Positions 60,877 through 64,000 of a DNA stretch of 64,000 bases are shown piece by piece. Location of the stretch: positions 1,240,001 through 1,304,000 of the forward strand of contig CBDFGK010000002.1 in NCBI GenBank assembly GCA_965247075.1, in the 5' to 3' direction. Each line of letters opens with the position of its first letter. Within the stretch, counting starts at the first letter, position 1. Source of the DNA: CBDFGK01 sp965247075 (GTDB taxonomy: Bacteria; Pseudomonadota; Gammaproteobacteria; Pseudomonadales; Halieaceae). The position numbers were made by a program, and so were the translations under genes. Below the pieces are notes generated by a model, which was not told where the DNA came from, did not search any database, and was given only the letters and a program-made list of their open reading frames with translations.

Positions 60877-62394
60877 ATGAGACCGCTATCTAAATCCAAA
60901 ATACTTGCCGGTCGGCAGTGCCATAAAAAGCTGTGGCTGGAAGTGTACAGGCCAGAGCTGAAAGAGGATTCAGCCCAGACACAGGCAAGTTTCGAGACCG
61001 GTCATAAAGTGGGCGAGGTCGCTCAGCATATTTACGACCCCGAAGGTACAGGGGTGTTAATCGATCCCTTCCGGGATGGCTTCGACGTGGCAATCGCGCA
61101 AACCAATGAGTTGTTGCAGGGTTGCGCTCCTATATTTGAGGCGGTGTTTTCAACGCAGGGCGGTCTCGCTCTGGCAGATGTCATGCTACGGGTTGAAACC
61201 GGGCAAGGGTCTGTGTGGCGCATGGTAGAGGTTAAATCGGCGACCAGTGTAAAGCCTTATTACCTGGAAGATGTGGCTGTTCAGGGTTATTTGGCCAAAG
61301 CGTCTAATGTTGAACTGGAAAGTATTCAGCTCGCGCACATCGATAACCGGTGGACGTACGCCGGCGATGGGAATTATCAGGGATTACTGAAAGAGGTGGA
61401 CCTGACCGCTGAGGCGCGAGCACGGGAGGCGAATGTAAAAAACTGGATCAGGCAGGGCCAACAGGTCATAGCCCGCAGTGCAGAGCCTGATATTGCCATG
61501 GGGCCTCATTGCAATGATCCACACGCTTGTGGATTTCAGGAGTATTGCGGTGGGGATGAGCCTGCAGCCGAGAACCCGGTTTACTGGCTGCCCAATATAC
61601 GTAGCAACGCGTTGAAGGCCTACATAGCCGAGCACGATGTCACAGACATGGCCGAGATCCCGGATAAGTTGCTCAATAAACAGCAATTGATGGTCAAGAC
61701 ACATACGCTTTCAGGCGCAACATTTTTTGACGTGGAAACGACGTCGGCACAATTAGCGCAATACCCCTTTCCCGCCTACTTCCTTGACTTTGAATCTGTG
61801 CAGTTTGCGGTGCCTATCTGGAAAGGTACGCGTCCGTATGCGCAACTGGTGGTCCAGTTCAGCCTGCACATACTTGATGGCAAGGGTGTGCTATCCCATG
61901 AAGAATTCCTGGATATTTCCGGGCAAGATCCGCGTCGCGAGCTGGCCCTGCATCTGGTGGATACCTGCGGATGCTCGGGACCGGTGTTTGTGTACTCGGC
62001 ACAATTTGAGAGAGGCAGAATCAACGAACTGGCGGAGTGCTTTGCAGATTTGGCAGTGCAACTCAAGGCCATCAATAAACGCCTTGTGGATCTGCTGCCG
62101 ATAGCCAGAGAATGCTATTACCACCCCGGTCAACAGGGCAGTTGGAGTATTAAGAGCGTTCTTCCCGCCATTGCACCTGAACTGAACTATGCTGATCTTG
62201 ACGGGGTTCAGGATGGCGGCGGTGCGGTTGTCGCTTTCCAGGAGGCCGTCGATGCAAAGACTACTATGGAACGTAAACAGGAAATAGAACAGCAGCTACT
62301 AAAGTACTGCATGCTGGATACCTTCGCCATGGTGGTCATGTGGAAGCGCTTTGCAGCCAGCGAATGTAGCTTACCCCTCTGGACGGAGTTATAA
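60877..62394 (+). CDS. DUF2779 protein: Cas4/RecB-like nuclease plus RNase H-fold exonuclease-like domain
   Basis: 505 residues from ATG 60877 with a GAGGAG site. The N-terminal half has 'LALADVMLRVE' and 'WRMVEVKSATSVKPYYLED', a D...E-x-K nuclease core, and 'CNDPHACGFQEYCGG', Cas4-type cysteines that may bind an Fe-S cluster. The C-terminal half shows 'YFLDFESVQFAVPIWKG' and 'LLKYCMLDTFAMV', like a DnaQ-type DEDD fold. The family is annotated only as DUF2779. It follows the split AAA gene by 27 bases and precedes the WYL gene by two. Confidence 0.8.
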   Translation: MRPLSKSKILAGRQCHKKLWLEVYRPELKEDSAQTQASFETGHKVGEVAQHIYDPEGTGVLIDPFRDGFDVAIAQTNELLQGCAPIFEAVFSTQGGLALADVMLRVETGQGSVWRMVEVKSATSVKPYYLEDVAVQGYLAKASNVELESIQLAHIDNRWTYAGDGNYQGLLKEVDLTAEARAREANVKNWIRQGQQVIARSAEPDIAMGPHCNDPHACGFQEYCGGDEPAAENPVYWLPNIRSNALKAYIAEHDVTDMAEIPDKLLNKQQLMVKTHTLSGATFFDVETTSAQLAQYPFPAYFLDFESVQFAVPIWKGTRPYAQLVVQFSLHILDGKGVLSHEEFLDISGQDPRRELALHLVDTCGCSGPVFVYSAQFERGRINELAECFADLAVQLKAINKRLVDLLPIARECYYHPGQQGSWSIKSVLPAIAPELNYADLDGVQDGGGAVVAFQEAVDAKTTMERKQEIEQQLLKYCMLDTFAMVVMWKRFAASECSLPLWTEL

Positions 62395-62396
62395 CA

Positions 62397-63356
62397 ATGT
62401 CTGAGCGCCCCGCCAACCTTGATACCTTGATCTATTCGCTGGAGTTGCTGCGGCGTATTCCCAAGCATAAAAAAGTAACGGCGGTAGAGCTCAATCGGCA
62501 ACTGGAAGATATGGGTCTGGCAAGAGGTATACGAACGGTGCAACGGCACCTGAATATGCTTTGTGAACACTTCGACATCGAACGTGACGATCGCAACAAG
62601 CCCTATGGCTACCGGTGGAAGGATCGGTCGGAAGGATTGTCGCTGCCAATACTTACCGAGCAGGAGTCGCTGGTGTTATCCCTGGCTGAGCAATATCTGC
62701 ACAACCTGCTGCCGGCTAATCTGATGGACTCCATGCAAGGCTTCTTTGACCAGGCAAAATACCGCCTGCTCCCCGATGGTTGCAGCAAGCCGGCGCACGA
62801 CTGGCTGGAAAAAGTTCGCGTGGTCAGCACGACCCAGCCCATGCTGCCCCCTGCGGTTGATTCCAGCATCTTTGAAGCCGTAAGTAATGCCTTGTACGGA
62901 GACTACTGGCTGGACATGGTGTACCTCAACCAGAATGGAATAAGCAGTGAAAGCCTGGTGCAGCCTCTGGGGCTTGCGCAACAGGGGCCGAGGCTCTACC
63001 TGATATGCCGCTACAAGGGATACATTGATAACCGGGCATTGGCGTTACATCGGATGGTCAAAGCGCGAGCCACATCGATGCAATTCGACCGGCCAGATGA
63101 TTTTGACCTGAAGACTTATGACCATGAAGGGCGGTTTGGTTTTGGCGATGGTAGTCTGGTACAATTGAGTTTTACTATCACGCAAGATCGCGGTTTCCAC
63201 ATCACGGAATCTCCATTGTCGCCGGACCAGAAAGTCATCGAGGCCGGTGATTACCTGAAGATATCGGCCACCGTGAATGATACCGACCAACTGGATTGGT
63301 GGCTGTTGGGTTTTGGGGAAGATATTAGTGATATTCGAAAGGAGAAAATCAAATGA
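62397..63356 (+). CDS. WYL-domain transcriptional regulator
   Basis: 319 residues. N-terminal winged helix (about 8-75, 'VTAVELNRQLEDMGLARGIR' then 'TVQRHLNMLCEHF'), central helical part, and WYL domain (about 150-235, 'GPRLYLICRYKGYIDNRALA' then 'LHRMVKARA'). WYL proteins sense ligands, often nucleic acid, and regulate phage-defence loci. The tight spacing with DUF2779 and the next nuclease (ATGA) makes it part of the module rather than a neighbour. Confidence 0.87.
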   Translation: MSERPANLDTLIYSLELLRRIPKHKKVTAVELNRQLEDMGLARGIRTVQRHLNMLCEHFDIERDDRNKPYGYRWKDRSEGLSLPILTEQESLVLSLAEQYLHNLLPANLMDSMQGFFDQAKYRLLPDGCSKPAHDWLEKVRVVSTTQPMLPPAVDSSIFEAVSNALYGDYWLDMVYLNQNGISSESLVQPLGLAQQGPRLYLICRYKGYIDNRALALHRMVKARATSMQFDRPDDFDLKTYDHEGRFGFGDGSLVQLSFTITQDRGFHITESPLSPDQKVIEAGDYLKISATVNDTDQLDWWLLGFGEDISDIRKEKIK

Positions 63357-64000
63357 GCCGTCCCAATCTATTTGAATATGCCACTAGCGAACTGTCGCAA
63401 GATGCGTTCATTTGCTGGTTGTTGGCCTGGGGTGACCAGGAATGTGAGAAGGAAGATGCTGCACTGTATGCATGTGGGCAGGATTTGATTCGAGCATTAT
63501 TCGAAAAATGCAAGAAACCTGCTCCGCCAATACCAATTCGGAAAGTAGAAGTTCAGAAACAGTTTAACAACATCGATGTTCTGTGCCTGATTGATGATGA
63601 CCACGCGATCCTGATAGAGGACAAGGTCGGCACCAGTGAGCATTCTGATCAATTGGAGCGCTACAAAAAAGTTGTTCAAGAGCATTACGGAGGTAGAACC
63701 GTACTCCCCATATACCTTAAAACTGAAGAACAAAGTGATCTAGAAGATGTAGTTGACGCTGGCTACACGGTATTTTCCAGAGAGGGTTTTCTGGAAATAC
63801 TGCGTGGATATTCGGGTCCCAATCAAATTTTGGAAGACTATAGAGCTCATTTGTTATCGGTTTCGGAACAGGTAAATGCGTATAAAACTAAACCAATCCG
63901 TAAGTGGGATGGTTGGTTTGCCTGGCAGGGTTTCTTTCAGTATTTCCAGAATATCCCGGACAAACTGGATGGTGACTGGGAATATGTTCCGAATGCCAGT
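63353..64000 (+). CDS. PD-(D/E)XK nuclease-superfamily protein (PDDEXK_4-like), partial
   Basis: 216 codons are visible; the gene runs off the right edge. 'SELSQDAFICWLLAWGDQEC' opens the typical N-terminus. The core reads 'NIDVLCLIDDDHAILIEDKV' and then GTSEHSDQLERY, that is D...E-D-K followed by Gln/Tyr. It overlaps the WYL stop (ATGA). It resembles the nuclease at 55942 in family but not in detail. The C-terminal half is not seen. Confidence 0.8.
   Translation, partial: MSRPNLFEYATSELSQDAFICWLLAWGDQECEKEDAALYACGQDLIRALFEKCKKPAPPIPIRKVEVQKQFNNIDVLCLIDDDHAILIEDKVGTSEHSDQLERYKKVVQEHYGGRTVLPIYLKTEEQSDLEDVVDAGYTVFSREGFLEILRGYSGPNQILEDYRAHLLSVSEQVNAYKTKPIRKWDGWFAWQGFFQYFQNIPDKLDGDWEYVPNAS

Noticed and set aside
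1..64000. CRISPR array or cas genes
   Set aside because: No regularly spaced repeats were seen; the Cas4-like motifs at 60877 belong to a DUF2779 protein without other cas genes.
1..64000. rRNA operon
   Set aside because: No conserved 16S or 23S segments recognised.

Overview
The window reads as a chromosome segment of a free-living, probably marine gammaproteobacterium. The housekeeping blocks have gammaproteobacterial gene order and protein style: pepA-holC-valS, bolA, trhO, gpsA next to a plsB-like acyltransferase, an OmpR/HK pair, and an arsenosugar-type arsS trio. A Cellvibrionales-like relative is my guess; no rRNA or marker gene here settles it. Core genes are GC-rich. The accessory blocks, above all 15.0-18.2 kb and 55.2-57.2 kb, are visibly more AT-rich.

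Layout. 0-4.6 kb: a catabolic block with a partial fumarylacetoacetate-hydrolase-family gene, an AraC regulator, two tandem ketopantoate-reductase-like genes and an M24 protein; a 4-hydroxybenzoate-type MFS transporter follows at 5.1-6.4 kb. 4.7-20 kb: an accessory island. It holds two broken toxin-antitoxin loci (parDE-like, brnTA), several transposase scraps, a six-gene minus-strand cassette of membrane, coiled-coil, VWA and secreted-nuclease proteins (7.8-13.5 kb), a stretch of gene fragments (13.6-14.9 kb, including the first 75 residues of an isoleucyl-tRNA synthetase), a Zorya type II-like operon (zorA-zorB-HNH nuclease) and a deleted IS256 copy. 20-26.6 kb: amino-acid metabolism (class III aminotransferase, TPP decarboxylase, transporter), trhO and bolA. 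26.7-29.4 kb: an IS4-type element placed inside a LexA box in front of a DUF222-HNH gene. 29.4-38.5 kb: regulators, pepA, holC, valS and two cold-shock-domain proteins. 38.5-41.2 kb: vapBC and an XRE-ImmA/PIN pair. 41.5-51.5 kb: arsenosugar genes, then a glycerolipid block (lipase, gpsA, plsB, HAD-PlsC). 51.5-64 kb: a second accessory region with yefM-yoeB, an ISNCY element, tRNA-Arg(CCT), hipBA, PD-(D/E)XK nucleases and an AAA-DUF2779-WYL-nuclease operon whose AAA gene is split by an IS1182 element.

The best candidate for an undescribed system is the 7791-13512 cassette. It pairs a MotA/ExbB-like four-helix protein with a one-helix, coiled-coil, MotB-like protein, and adds an exported VWA-fold protein, a second four-helix protein and an exported SNase-HhH nuclease. 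It lies 1.5 kb from a recognisable Zorya operon that has the same stator logic. The second candidate is the AAA/DUF2779/WYL/PD-(D/E)XK operon at the right end. Excising the IS1182 element and one CTAG copy in silico restores a continuous 680-codon AAA frame. All family names come from reading motifs by eye; no database search was run.
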